Of a stretch of 64,000 nt of DNA, positions 37,461-46,251 are shown in pieces (within the stretch, counting starts at the first letter, position 1; the number at the start of each line of letters is the position of its first letter). Source of the DNA: Ornithinimicrobium cryptoxanthini (GTDB lineage Bacteria; Actinomycetota; Actinomycetes; Actinomycetales; Dermatophilaceae); assembly GCF_023923205.1 (NCBI RefSeq), contig NZ_CP099490.1:310001-374000 (forward strand), written 5' to 3'. Below the pieces are notes generated by a model, which was given only the letters and a program-made list of their open reading frames with translations, did not search any database and was not told the origin of the DNA. A program made the translations under genes and the position numbers.

Positions 37461-38441
37461 ATGAGCACTGCAACGCACACCCAGTCCCCACCCGACGGAG
37501 GCCGGCAGGAGCCGGTTAGTCTGACCGCCAGCTCGCCGCGCTACGGGGAGAAGGCCGTCGTGGGGTGGCTCTTCCTGTGCGCGGCCTTCTCGGTCCTGGT
37601 CACAGCGGGGATCGTCGTGTCCCTGCTGACCCCGACCATCGAGTTCTTCAACCGGGTTGCGCCCGGCAACTTCTTCTCCGCCGAGGCATGGGCACCCTTC
37701 AACTCGAGTAACCCCGGCTATGGCGTCCTGCGACTCGTCGTCGGCACCCTGAACGTGACCCTGTGGGCTCTCCTGATCGCGATCCCCGCCGGACTCGGCG
37801 CCGCGATCTACCTCAGCGAGTACGCAAGCCGACGTGCCCGCAAAGTGCTCAAGCCGATCCTGGAGGTGCTGGAGGGCGTCCCGACGGTCGCCTACGGTGT
37901 CTTCGCACTGACTTTCGTCACCCCGCTGCTGCGGGAGTTTTGGCCCACCTTCCTGCCCGGCAAACTCGGGGAGCCGCCCGGAGTCTTCTCCGCAGCATCG
38001 GCCGGCATCGTCATGGGCGTGATGATCATCCCGACCGTCGCCTCCATTTCGCAGGACGCCATGTCCGCGGTCCCTTCAGGCCTGCGACAGGCCGCCTACG
38101 GCTTGGGGAGCACGAGAATGCAGGTCGCCACCAAGGTGGTGGTCCCGGCCGCACTGTCGGGCATCGTGGCCGGCTTCATCCTGGGCATCTCCCGCGCGAT
38201 CGGAGAGACCATGATCGTCCTGCTTGCTGCGGGCGCGGCCGCAAACCTGTCGCTATGGCCGAATGACTCGGTCCTGACGATGACCACATTCATCGCGCGA
38301 ACCTCAACTGGCGACATAGGCCACGGCACGACCACCTACTACACGATCTTCGCGGTCGGTGCCCTGCTCTTCGCCATGACCTTCATCATGAACATGATCA
38401 GCATCGCCCTGGTCCGTCGCTTCCGGGAGACGTACGAATGA
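37461..38441 (+). CDS. pstC: phosphate ABC transporter permease PstC
   Basis: One of two membrane subunits. The 326-residue protein has about six hydrophobic segments. It carries the PstC-type EGVPTVAYGVFALTFVTPLL, the coupling loop AVPSGLRQAAYGLGSTRMQV, and SRAIGETMIVLLAAGAAANL. GAGGAGGCCGCC precedes the ATG. It overlaps pstA by four bases. Confidence 0.94.
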   Translation: MSTATHTQSPPDGGRQEPVSLTASSPRYGEKAVVGWLFLCAAFSVLVTAGIVVSLLTPTIEFFNRVAPGNFFSAEAWAPFNSSNPGYGVLRLVVGTLNVTLWALLIAIPAGLGAAIYLSEYASRRARKVLKPILEVLEGVPTVAYGVFALTFVTPLLREFWPTFLPGKLGEPPGVFSAASAGIVMGVMIIPTVASISQDAMSAVPSGLRQAAYGLGSTRMQVATKVVVPAALSGIVAGFILGISRAIGETMIVLLAAGAAANLSLWPNDSVLTMTTFIARTSTGDIGHGTTTYYTIFAVGALLFAMTFIMNMISIALVRRFRETYE

Positions 38442-39361
38442 ACAGCGTGACCCGAACAGCCACGGCAAGTGCCCGCCGGACCACCGAGCTAAACCTGGAG
38501 GACGGAGCCCGCCGAGGCAAGTGGAAGGGCGAGGTCTTCCGCGCTCTGCTGATCCTCTGCCTCGTCATCGCGTTCGTGACCCTGCTCGCGGTGATCGTCC
38601 AGGCGGCGGTCAAGGGCTGGTCCCGGTTGGACTGGAACCTGATCACCCAGATGCCCTCGACGCTGGACCGTGAGACCTCGGGCATGAAGTCGGCCATCTT
38701 CGGGACGATCTACCTCATGGGGGGGTTGGTTCTCACGGTGGTCCCGATCGGTGTCTCCGCGGCGATCTTCATGGAGGAGTTCGCCGACCAGAGCAAGTGG
38801 TGGGTCCGCTTCATCGATCTCAACATCCAGAACCTCGCGGCGGTGCCCTCGATCGTCTTCGGTATCCTCGGTCTGGCGCTCATCGTGCGTGGCCCGCTGA
38901 GCCTGGGGACAGTGGCGTATGCCGGGTCCCTCACGCTGGCCATGCTCGTGCTGCCCACCATCATCCTCGCCTCCCGTGAGGCGATCCGGTCCGTGCCGGT
39001 CACCCTGCGCAACGGCTCGTTGGGGCTGGGCGCGACGAAGTGGCAGACCATCTGGCACCACGTGCTCCCGTCCGCGGTTCCCGGCATGGTCACCGGCACG
39101 ATCCTGGCGCTGTCGCGGGCCATCGGTGAGACCGCACCGCTGCTGCTGGTCGGGGCGACGGTGTTCGTTACCTACACCCCGGACGGTTTCTTCGACGGCG
39201 CCTACACGGCTTTGCCGGTCCAGATCTACCAGTGGGCGAGTCGCCCTCAGGAGGAGTTCCGCATCCTGGCATCGGCGGGGGTCATCGTGCTCCTGGCCGT
39301 GCTGCTCGCGATGAACTCCGTCGCGATCTGGATCCGCAACAAGTTCACCCGTGACCTCTGA
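38438..39361 (+). CDS. pstA: phosphate ABC transporter permease PstA
   Basis: Second membrane subunit, 307 residues, about six hydrophobic segments. [20 protein letters not shown] and [19 protein letters not shown] are typical of PstA. The coupling loop reads [20 protein letters not shown] and is followed by [15 protein letters not shown]. Its stop shares a base with the pstB start (TGATG), so translation is coupled. Confidence 0.94.
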   Translation: MNSVTRTATASARRTTELNLEDGARRGKWKGEVFRALLILCLVIAFVTLLAVIVQAAVKGWSRLDWNLITQMPSTLDRETSGMKSAIFGTIYLMGGLVLTVVPIGVSAAIFMEEFADQSKWWVRFIDLNIQNLAAVPSIVFGILGLALIVRGPLSLGTVAYAGSLTLAMLVLPTIILASREAIRSVPVTLRNGSLGLGATKWQTIWHHVLPSAVPGMVTGTILALSRAIGETAPLLLVGATVFVTYTPDGFFDGAYTALPVQIYQWASRPQEEFRILASAGVIVLLAVLLAMNSVAIWIRNKFTRDL

Positions 39362-40242
39362 TGAACAGCAACTCTCCCAAGGAGCACCCCGTGAGCAACG
39401 CCACCACCGAAACCCATAGGCCCACTGTCCGCAACCCGGGACAGGACCTTCCAAACCAGCCGTGGCCCGTCATGGAGACGCGGGCGCTCAACGTCTTCTA
39501 CGGCGGTTTCCATGCCGTGCACGACGTCGACCTCGTCTTCGGCCGCAACGAGATCACTGCCCTCATCGGCCCGTCCGGTTGCGGCAAGTCAACGGTTCTG
39601 CGCTGCTTGAACCGGATGAACGACCTCGTGCCCAGTGCGCGGGTCGAGGGCACTGTGCTCTATCACGACATCGATGTCTACGGCCCCAAGGTCGACCCGA
39701 TCGAGGTTCGACGACACATCGGGATGGTCTTTCAGAAGGCCAACCCATTCCCTAAGTCGATCTATGACAACGTCGCCTACGGTCCACGGGTGATCGGCAT
39801 GAAGGTCGAGAGCATGGACGACCACGTGGAGCAGTGCCTGCGCTCGGCTGCACTGTGGGACGAGGTCAAGGACAAGCTCAAGGAGTCCGGGTACAGCCTC
39901 TCCGGTGGGCAGCAGCAGCGCCTGTGCATCGCCCGCGCGATCGCCACGCAACCTGATGTGATCCTGATGGACGAGCCGTGCTCCGCCCTCGACCCGATCG
40001 CCACTGGCGCGGTCGAAGACCTCATGATCACGCTCCGCGAGGACTACACGATCATTATCGTGACCCACAATATGCAGCAGGCCGCGCGGGTGTCGGATCG
40101 GACTGCGTTCTTCACTGCCCGACCGGACGAGACGACCGGCAACCGGACCGGGCTGCTCGTGGAGTTCGACAAGACCTCCAATATCTTTGGGACCCCGTCG
40201 GACAAGCGCACCGAGGACTACATCAGTGGCCGTTTCGGGTGA
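39361..40242 (+). CDS. pstB: phosphate ABC transporter ATP-binding protein
   Basis: ATPase of the Pst importer, 293 residues. Walker A is [19 protein letters not shown], which is specific to PstB. The Q-loop reads [20 protein letters not shown], the signature [17 protein letters not shown], Walker [17 protein letters not shown] and the switch [18 protein letters not shown] at 39391 is an alternative start after the N-terminal tail. It overlaps the downstream regulator gene by one base (TGATG). Confidence 0.96.
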   Translation: MNSNSPKEHPVSNATTETHRPTVRNPGQDLPNQPWPVMETRALNVFYGGFHAVHDVDLVFGRNEITALIGPSGCGKSTVLRCLNRMNDLVPSARVEGTVLYHDIDVYGPKVDPIEVRRHIGMVFQKANPFPKSIYDNVAYGPRVIGMKVESMDDHVEQCLRSAALWDEVKDKLKESGYSLSGGQQQRLCIARAIATQPDVILMDEPCSALDPIATGAVEDLMITLREDYTIIIVTHNMQQAARVSDRTAFFTARPDETTGNRTGLLVEFDKTSNIFGTPSDKRTEDYISGRFG

Positions 40243-40949
40243 TGGAGCTCGCGAGAGTGTCGCTGACGTCCTGGCCGCCGCGCGTCGTGGTGATCCAGTC
40301 CCCGTCGCTGCCGGCGGGCGCGATCACCGGCGATCAGGCATCCCTGTCCCTGGACTACGTCGCGGACCCGGTCACCGCGCTGCTCGAACTCGACCGCCTC
40401 GCACCCGACGCCCTGATCGTGCCCACCGATGTCGTCGGGGTGTCAGTCCCCGACCTGGTCAGCGGGGTGTGCCAGTGGTCCGAAGTGCCGGTGCTAGTCG
40501 CTCTGGGCCATGATGCCGCTGCTGCCACCGTTGCTGCTGAGGCGGTCGCCGCAGGGTGTCACGGTCTGCTGAGTGTCCCTCTGACGACAGTGGGGGTCGC
40601 GGCACGGGTCGGCGAAGTCTTGGGGCGACAGGTGCAGAGCCGTGCTCGGGGTGTGCTGGCCGTCCCCGGACTCAAGGTTGACCTCGACGGCATGCGGGTG
40701 CTCTCCCCTACGGGGCGCGAGGTCACCTTGTCCTCCTTGCAGTTTGCCTGCCTGGTGCGCCTGCTCCGGACTGCTCCGGCGTTCATGGCCACTGAGGAGT
40801 TGGCCGACGAGCTGGGCCTGCTGGGCACGAACGCAGCCGAGCGAACGCGCCAGGTCGTGCACCGGCTGCGCAGACGGCTCATCGAGGCTGGTTGCGCCAC
40901 TGACCTCCTGGAGACGGTCAGGGGCCAGGGATACCGCCTGCGGGCCTAG
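40242..40949 (+). CDS. winged-helix regulator with a degenerate receiver-like domain
   Basis: A 235-residue protein translationally coupled to pstB. The C-terminal part is an OmpR/PhoB-type winged helix: LSSLQFACLVRLLRTAPAFM, then the recognition helix ERTRQVVHRLRRRLIEAG and the wing ETVRGQGYRLRA. The N-terminal 120 residues resemble a receiver fold, but the phospho-acceptor position is not an aspartate (DALIVPTDVVG). It may therefore work without a kinase. By context it probably controls the pst operon or the ars genes. Its last 32 bases overlap the 3' end of the convergent ArsR-ArsC gene. Confidence 0.78.
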   Translation: MELARVSLTSWPPRVVVIQSPSLPAGAITGDQASLSLDYVADPVTALLELDRLAPDALIVPTDVVGVSVPDLVSGVCQWSEVPVLVALGHDAAAATVAAEAVAAGCHGLLSVPLTTVGVAARVGEVLGRQVQSRARGVLAVPGLKVDLDGMRVLSPTGREVTLSSLQFACLVRLLRTAPAFMATEELADELGLLGTNAAERTRQVVHRLRRRLIEAGCATDLLETVRGQGYRLRA

Positions 40950-41928
40950 TGACCTCCCCGAGCCCAAGCTCGACGAGCAGGTGATCCACCCTGCCCCGGA
41001 TGTCTTCAGCGATCTCCCGTACCGCCTCCAGCGGCTGCCCGCCTGGGTCAGGGACGTCCCAGTCGAAGTACCTTCTACCCGGGATGACTGGACAGGCATC
41101 CCCGCATCCCATGGTCACAATCACGTCCGCAGCTCTGACCAGGTCCTGGGTGAGGACCCTGGGGTTCTGGCGAGGGATTTCCAGCCGCGCCTCCTCCAGA
41201 TAGGCCAGGACGGTCGGATGAACGGCAGCTGCGGGGGTCGATCCGGCCGACTCCACCGTGATCAGATCTCCGGCGAGGTGCCGCGCCCACGCCATCGCCA
41301 TCTGCGACCGGCCGGCATTGTGCACGCAGACGAACAAGATCGAGGGCACCGGCTGAAGCACGATGCCGCGTGCCGCGGCGACGCCGGCCAGACGTTCGGT
41401 GGCCAACCGGTTGGTGAGCATGGGGATGTGGCGGCTCACCTGCGAACGAGAGGACAGCTCGTCGTAGCTCTCCGCGACGTAGCGATGCACCGTGTTACGC
41501 GAGAAGGTGGTCCGGAAACGTTGCGCCAACTGATCGGCGATCCTCCTGACCACTACTGGATAGCCGGTCCAGTCAGTCTCTCGGGCCATCGGGAATCCCT
41601 GCGGAAGTCCCTCGGAGCCAGTCGACCTGGGGGCGATGATGGCGCGGAAATGCTGCCAGGAGTCCATGGTGAGGGTCACGACCTCGTCAAGCAACGCGAC
41701 CAACCCGCTGTCGACCAGGACCACCAGGTGCGCCTCCAGGTCTGTAGGCGTCAGATGCAACTGGGCCGCCAGGTTTGATTTGCTGAGAGCGTGGTCCGGC
41801 TCCTGGGCCAGGAAAGAGAGCGCGAGTAGGCGCACCGGCTCAGTCAGGGCCTCGAGTTGGGTCGCGCGGTGGCGCAGCACCTCGCTGGGCCCCGGTGAAC
41901 CAGTGCCCGGAGGCGTTTCCCGTGTCAT
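40918..41928 (-). CDS. three-domain fusion: ArsR-like winged helix - helical domain - arsenate reductase
   Basis: A 336-residue protein. Residues about 15-105 form a winged helix (EALTEPVRLLALSFLAQEPD, then LTPTDLEAHLVVLVDSGLV) with no cysteine. Residues about 120-195 are the helical domain also found in the ArsC at 33490 (RIADQLAQRFRTTFSRNTVH). Residues about 200-325 are an intact ArsC: FVCVHNAGRSQMAMAWARHL, then MGCGDACPVIPGRRYFDWDV. It could couple arsenate reduction to gene control. Its ATG directly follows the stop of the upstream arsR with no gap. Confidence 0.88.
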   Translation of the reverse strand: MTRETPPGTGSPGPSEVLRHRATQLEALTEPVRLLALSFLAQEPDHALSKSNLAAQLHLTPTDLEAHLVVLVDSGLVALLDEVVTLTMDSWQHFRAIIAPRSTGSEGLPQGFPMARETDWTGYPVVVRRIADQLAQRFRTTFSRNTVHRYVAESYDELSSRSQVSRHIPMLTNRLATERLAGVAAARGIVLQPVPSILFVCVHNAGRSQMAMAWARHLAGDLITVESAGSTPAAAVHPTVLAYLEEARLEIPRQNPRVLTQDLVRAADVIVTMGCGDACPVIPGRRYFDWDVPDPGGQPLEAVREIAEDIRGRVDHLLVELGLGEVTRPAGGIPGP

Positions 41929-42264
41929 CTACGTCACGAGGTCGGTGACCGTGTCGATCAGGTCAGGGTGAATCGAGTACCAAACTTCCCGACCGATGGG
42001 CTCGCGCTCCACGACCCCGGACTCGAACATCAGATGCAGGTGCTGAGAGACGGTCGGCTGCCGCAGCTCCACGGCGTCCGTCAGGGTACGCACCGTTGCC
42101 CGACCATCTGCGGTGCCCAGGATGACGCTGAGCAACTGGAGTCGGGTGGCGTTGGCCAGGACCCGAAGAGATCGGGCCACCAAAGCAGCGTGCTCCCGCT
42201 GCAGTCCCCTCGGGGCTTCGTTCGGCGCTGAGGACTCGGGCTGCCGCTGGGCATTCATAGTCAT
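41929..42264 (-). CDS. ArsR-family regulator without cysteine
   Basis: A 111-residue winged-helix repressor: VLANATRLQLLSVIL, the recognition helix RQPTVSQHLHLMFESGVVE and wing EPIGREVWYSIHPDLI. It has no cysteine at all, so it cannot bind As(III) through thiols like a standard ArsR. It may respond to another ligand or act with the ArsR-ArsC fusion that follows at once. The ATG at 42264 lies inside the ATAG-N8-CTAT dyad; the ATG at 42258 is an equally good start. Confidence 0.88.
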   Translation of the reverse strand: MTMNAQRQPESSAPNEAPRGLQREHAALVARSLRVLANATRLQLLSVILGTADGRATVRTLTDAVELRQPTVSQHLHLMFESGVVEREPIGREVWYSIHPDLIDTVTDLVT

Positions 42265-42278
42265 AGCCTACCGCCTAT
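42263..42278. promoter_or_regulatory. ArsR-type operator, site E
   Basis: ATAG-N8-CTAT overlapping the start codon of the cysteine-free arsR. On the minus strand the 20-mer containing it matches the site B region at 15 of 20 positions. This placement fits autorepression, possibly with a leaderless message. Confidence 0.65.
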
Positions 42279-42344
42279 ATCTGAACGGTTCTCCGGCCGA
42301 GGACCCTCCTCGACGACGACGGTCATGCGTCGCCGAGGCGCCGG

Positions 42345-43781
42345 TCATGGGCCGAGGATGGTGAGCCAGAGAGCCAGGGCCAGCAACGTCACGGCGAGCA
42401 CGGGGATGGTCAGGACGATCCCCACCTTGAAGTAGGTGCCCCACCCAATATGCATGCCCTTGCGATCCAGTACCGACAGCCACAGCAAGGTCGCTAGGGA
42501 GCCGATCGGTGTGATCTTGGGGCCCAGGTCGGCACCGATCACTGCGGCGTAGGCCATCATCTGCCCCGTCAGCCCGGTGGTGCCCGAGGCCTCGATGCCA
42601 AGCGCGGCGATCAGCGTCGTCGGCATGTTGTTCATGACCGAGGACATCCCCGCCACGAGGAACCCGGTGCCCGTCGCGGTGGCCAGATCTCCGTGCTGGG
42701 CCAGGTTCGCGAGTAGCTGGCCCAGGTGGTCGGTCAGACCCTCGTTGCGGAGGCCGTACACGACCAGATACATGCCTAGGCTGAACACTACGATCTGCCA
42801 CGGCGCAGATGTCACCACCGACCGCACGGCAATCTGAGGCTGAGCAGCAGGGATTACGGTCGTCCTGGAAGGAACTGCCTCCCCGATCAGCGGAGTGCCT
42901 CCGGTCGCCGAGGTCGCAACGAGACTCTCGCTCATGTCCGTAGCGCGCTCGACGCCGGATAGGCGGCGAAAGAGTGCCTGCGGCGGGCGCGCGGCGATGA
43001 GGGCGAGGACCAGCGCGCACAGCATGGCGACAGCGGCTACGGGCACCCCGATGGCGTCCGTCGCGAAGTAGCCGACGAGCAGGACAGCCAGAACGACCAC
43101 GCCGGCGCGGAAGGTCATCGGGTCCGTCACCGCCGCCTTGGGGCGCGGCAAAGCTGACACGTCATACGAGCCCGGGATGGACTTGCGGAAGAAGAGCCGC
43201 AGCACAGCCAGACTCGCTGCCAGAGAAACCAGTGCAACGGGCACCATGACCAACGCGTAACGCGCGAAACCGATGTCGAAGAAGTCAGCGACCACGATGT
43301 TGACCAGGTTAGAAACGACGAACGGCAAGCTCGCGGTGTCGGCGATGAACCCCGTGGCGATGACAAGACCGAAGGCGACCTTCGGTTCGAACTTCAACGC
43401 CACGATCATCCCGAACACGATGGGCGTCAGGGTCAGGGCGGCGCCGTCATTGGCGAAGAGCGCGGCGATTGCGGCTCCGAGAACCACGATCAGGTTGAAC
43501 AGGGCACTGCCGTTGCCTCGCGCCCACCGCGCGACGTGAAGCGCTGCCCATTCAAAGAAGCCGGCCTCGTCGAGGATGGAGCAGATGATGATGACCGCCA
43601 CGAAGGTGAGAGTGGCGTTCCACACGATGTCCCACACGACGGGGATGTCTGCGAGGTGAACCACCCCGGCAAGCAGAGCGACAGTCGCGCCACCCAGGGC
43701 GCTCCATCCAATGCCCAGCCCCTTGGGCTGCCAGATCACCAGCACGAGGGTGGCAAGGAAGATGGCGACGGCGAGCAGCAT
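42345..43781 (-). CDS. arsB: arsenite efflux pump ArsB
   Basis: A 478-residue membrane protein with about 12 hydrophobic segments that exports arsenite. [20 protein letters not shown] and [20 protein letters not shown] are classic ArsB stretches. [16 protein letters not shown] and [11 protein letters not shown] mark the substrate region, and [20 protein letters not shown] is near the end. A hydrophilic central loop of about 45 residues (after [11 protein letters not shown]) is longer than in typical ArsB. It shares the strand with arsR and the DUF2180 gene, separated by 80 and about 265 bases. It could also export antimonite. Confidence 0.93.
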   Translation of the reverse strand: MLLAVAIFLATLVLVIWQPKGLGIGWSALGGATVALLAGVVHLADIPVVWDIVWNATLTFVAVIIICSILDEAGFFEWAALHVARWARGNGSALFNLIVVLGAAIAALFANDGAALTLTPIVFGMIVALKFEPKVAFGLVIATGFIADTASLPFVVSNLVNIVVADFFDIGFARYALVMVPVALVSLAASLAVLRLFFRKSIPGSYDVSALPRPKAAVTDPMTFRAGVVVLAVLLVGYFATDAIGVPVAAVAMLCALVLALIAARPPQALFRRLSGVERATDMSESLVATSATGGTPLIGEAVPSRTTVIPAAQPQIAVRSVVTSAPWQIVVFSLGMYLVVYGLRNEGLTDHLGQLLANLAQHGDLATATGTGFLVAGMSSVMNNMPTTLIAALGIEASGTTGLTGQMMAYAAVIGADLGPKITPIGSLATLLWLSVLDRKGMHIGWGTYFKVGIVLTIPVLAVTLLALALWLTILGP

Positions 43782-43972
43782 CCCTCAGTCCCTCCTCGTC
43801 GCCGTGAGCATCGAGGGGTACGCAGGGCTCGTGGTGCGCAGCGAGGTGCTCGACGCCCTCCAGGATCCCGCCGTGGGGAGACAGGGTGCGCCGGTGGGAC
43901 AGACACGAAGTGCCAGGGCTGTCATCAGGGAGGGCTCCAGTTCTGAAGGGTTTGAGGGCTTGGGCGCCACGA

Positions 43973-43997
43973 CGCCCGCCAGGCATAGTGGCGGGCG
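43973..43997 (-). terminator. hairpin between the DUF2180 gene and arsB
   Basis: CGCCCGCCA (43973-43981) pairs perfectly with TGGCGGGCG (43989-43997) around a seven-base loop. It lies 50 bases after the DUF2180 stop on that strand and no T-run follows. It probably ends or attenuates the DUF2180 message before arsB. Nothing else stands out in 43782-44046. Confidence 0.6.
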
Positions 43998-44046
43998 AGA
44001 GTGGCTGGTGCAGCCGAGCGAGGGCGTGCCTACGCCCGCGAGTTTG

Positions 44047-44319
44047 CTACCGCGTAGCGGAAGCGGCGGCCATTTTGTGCGGGCGCGAGACGACCGCGGT
44101 CCTCTGTGACGCGCCGATAGCGGCATCTGAGCACGTCGCACAGGTGATCTCTCGCTCGTTGCGTAGCAGCCGTGACGGGGACCCGACTGCGTTCTGTTGG
44201 TACCGCTCCGTCTCGCGAACCGCGGCGTGCTCCAAACAGACGCCCGCGCCGCAGTGCACGCACACCGCCACAGCCCTCACCGACGTCTGGCCACCCAACT
44301 CGTGATCCCAGCAGTTCAT
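44047..44319 (-). CDS. DUF2180 cysteine-rich small protein
   Basis: A 90-residue protein with CX2C-type pairs: MNCWDHE at the start, CVHCGAGVCLEHA in the middle and ITCATCSDA later, so it should bind zinc or another metal. Genes of this family sit beside ars and other metal genes in actinobacteria; no function is established. ATG 44319 has GAGGGGAA upstream. Operator site C is 16 bases in front, which predicts arsenic-dependent expression. Confidence 0.75.
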   Translation of the reverse strand: MNCWDHELGGQTSVRAVAVCVHCGAGVCLEHAAVRETERYQQNAVGSPSRLLRNEREITCATCSDAAIGASQRTAVVSRPHKMAAASATR

Positions 44320-44334
44320 GCAACTTCCCCTCAT

Positions 44335-44350
44335 ATCGACAGTTATCAAT
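44335..44350. promoter_or_regulatory. ArsR-type operator, site C
   Basis: ATCG-N8-CAAT preceded by TCAT, just upstream of the DUF2180 ribosome site. The left half matches sites A and D; the right half is less symmetric. Confidence 0.55.
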
Positions 44351-44616
44351 GCAACGTTAGCATGGCTGTATCAGGGTCGAAGTTGGACGTGCCTGCGGTA
44401 GGAGCTCGGAGGTCCTCGCAGTAGCTGGACCTTGGCGCCGGGCGCTGTCCAGTGGAGTCTCAACTACGCATGGGGGGAGCGAGCGAAACGTTGCTGTTGC
44501 AACAGTTTGTGCGCCGATGCGGGCATAACGGGTGAGTGCTTGTGGGGTGTTCTGCCGACTCGTGTCACGTCCTGAGATGCCGAGATTATGCCCAGAAATC
44601 CTGTTTCACGCGGCTG
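44351..44616. other. non-coding right end of the island
   Basis: No convincing gene is seen between the DUF2180 promoter and the tRNA-Pro. A short dyad around GTTGC-TGTT-GCAAC lies at about 44490-44505. If the island entered at the tRNA 3' end, this side should hold an attachment site. I could not find the matching copy of the tRNA end near the decayed integrase. Confidence 0.4.
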
Positions 44617-44638
44617 TGACCTGCGTTTCCGCAGGTCA
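44617..44638 (-). terminator. hairpin downstream of tRNA-Pro
   Basis: TGACCTGCG and CGCAGGTCA form a perfect nine-base stem. Read on the minus strand, the loop is GAAA, a stable tetraloop. It starts 16 bases past the tRNA CCA end, a fit for tRNA transcript termination or processing. Confidence 0.65.
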
Positions 44639-44653
44639 GAGCCGGTTTCCTGA

Positions 44654-44730
<77 letters not shown>

Positions 44731-44799
44731 TGGCCCGTGCGGTGAAGCACGCAGCGTCGGCAATGTTAACCCAGGCCGAGCCACCGCACCGAATCGCCC

Positions 44800-45726
44800 T
44801 CAGACGAGGGTCAGCAAGGTGGCCTCCGGCCGGCACGCGAGGCGGAACGGGGAGTATGGCGAGGCGCCGAGTCCGGCGGACACCTCCAGCCAGCTGGCTC
44901 CGGCCGGGGCCTGGGCCGAGGGCGCGTTGTCGGCACCGGGCCACCATCGGGACAGGCCCTTGACCCGGTCCGTCCCGAGGTCGCAGTTGGTGACGAGCGC
45001 ACCATAGAACGGCACGCAGACCTGGCCCCCGTGTGTGTGACCGGCCAGGACGAGCCCAGCGTCATCGGCCGTCATGGCATCCAGGACGCGCAGGTAGGGC
45101 GCGTGCGTGACGCCCACAAACAGGTCGGTCCCCGGCGAGGCCGGGCCGGCCACCTCGTCATAGCGGTCAAGACCCAGGTGCGGGTCGTCCACGCCGACGA
45201 ACTCCAGCGACAGCCCGGCCACATCGAGCCGCCCACGGGCGTTGGTCAGATCCAGCCACCCGGCGGAGCGGAAGCCAGCGACCAGCTCGGCGGTCGGCAG
45301 CTCGTAGCGCACGGTCCCCGAACCGGTGCCGTGGCTGTCGCCAAAGTAGCGGAACGGGTTCTTCGGGAACGGTGCGTAGTAGTCGTTGCTCCCGAGCACG
45401 AAGACGCCCGGGATCTCGAGCAGGTCGCGGTAGGCGTCGAGGACAGCTGGCACCGCGTCCTGGTGCGCCAGGTTGTCACCAGTGGTGACGACAAGGTCCG
45501 GCTCCAGGGCCGCCAGCGAACGGACCCAGTCCGCCTTGGCGCGCTGCCCCGGCACCAGGTGCAGGTCGCTGAGGTGCAGCACCCGCAGCGGGGTGGCACC
45601 GCTTGGCAGCACCGGCACCTCGAACTCGCGCAGGGCGAAAGCCCGGGGCTCCACCACGGTGCTCCAGGCGAGCACGCCGGCCCCGAGACCGACCAGACCG
45701 GCTGCTCCACGCCATACGGTGTCCAT
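44800..45726 (-). CDS. membrane-anchored metallophosphoesterase
   Basis: A 308-residue calcineurin-like phosphoesterase. One N-terminal hydrophobic segment (AAGLVGLGAGVLAWSTVV) should anchor it. Metal ligands are seen in VLHLSDLHLVPGQ, VVTTGDNLAHQD, LGSNDYYAPFP (the usual GNH/GNHE block is GSND here) and AGHTHGGQVCVPFYG. The family includes YkuE-like and UDP-diacylglucosamine hydrolase relatives; the substrate is unknown. ATG 45726 is chosen. Longer upstream reading lacks a ribosome site and family similarity. Confidence 0.88.
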   Translation of the reverse strand: MDTVWRGAAGLVGLGAGVLAWSTVVEPRAFALREFEVPVLPSGATPLRVLHLSDLHLVPGQRAKADWVRSLAALEPDLVVTTGDNLAHQDAVPAVLDAYRDLLEIPGVFVLGSNDYYAPFPKNPFRYFGDSHGTGSGTVRYELPTAELVAGFRSAGWLDLTNARGRLDVAGLSLEFVGVDDPHLGLDRYDEVAGPASPGTDLFVGVTHAPYLRVLDAMTADDAGLVLAGHTHGGQVCVPFYGALVTNCDLGTDRVKGLSRWWPGADNAPSAQAPAGASWLEVSAGLGASPYSPFRLACRPEATLLTLV

Positions 45727-45783
45727 CCCCCGATCATCGCAAACTCGAGCGACGTGGTCGCTGCCCGGTGAGAGACTGGGCCC

Positions 45784-46248
45784 ATGACCGAGCTGAGCGA
45801 CCTGAAGTCCACCCTCCGCAACGACCTGCAGGACGCGATCCGCGCCCAGGACAAGGTGCGCTCGGCGACGCTGCGCATGGTGCTGACCGCCGTCTCCAAC
45901 GAGGAGGTCTCCGGCAAGGAGGCACGGGTGCTCAGCGACGAGGACGTGCTCAAGGTGGTGACCAAGGAGGCCAAGAAGCGGCGGGAGGCCGCCGAGGCCT
46001 ACACCGGCGCGGGGCGCCACGAGCTGGCCGACGTCGAGCTGGCGGAGCTCGCCGTGCTCGAGGGTTATCTGCCTCGTCAGCTCGACGACGCGGCACTGGA
46101 CGAGCTGGCCGCAGCAGCCGTGGCCGAGACCGGCGCGAGCAGTATGACGCAGATGGGCCAGGTCATGAAGGTGCTGCAGCCGAAGGTGGCCGGGCAGGCC
46201 GAGGGAGGCCGGGTCGCTGCCGCGGTGCGGCGGGCGCTCGGCGCCTGA
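45784..46248 (+). CDS. GatB/YqeY domain protein
   Basis: A 154-residue helical protein: LKSTLRNDLQDAIRAQDKVR at the start, VVTKEAKKRREAAEAYTGAG in the middle, and LEGYLPRQLDDAALDELAA near the end. These are standard YqeY features. It resembles the tail domain of GatB and may bind tRNA or a partner amidotransferase; its role is not settled. It is convergent with the penicillin-binding protein gene, with three bases between the stops. Confidence 0.9.
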   Translation: MTELSDLKSTLRNDLQDAIRAQDKVRSATLRMVLTAVSNEEVSGKEARVLSDEDVLKVVTKEAKKRREAAEAYTGAGRHELADVELAELAVLEGYLPRQLDDAALDELAAAAVAETGASSMTQMGQVMKVLQPKVAGQAEGGRVAAAVRRALGA

Positions 46249-46251
46249 CTG

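Noticed and set aside
44460..44650. Search for a copy of the tRNA-Pro 3' end near 30450-30560 as an attachment repeat
   Set aside because: Only an 11-base match (GCGTTTCCGCA) between the two regions was found, too short to claim.
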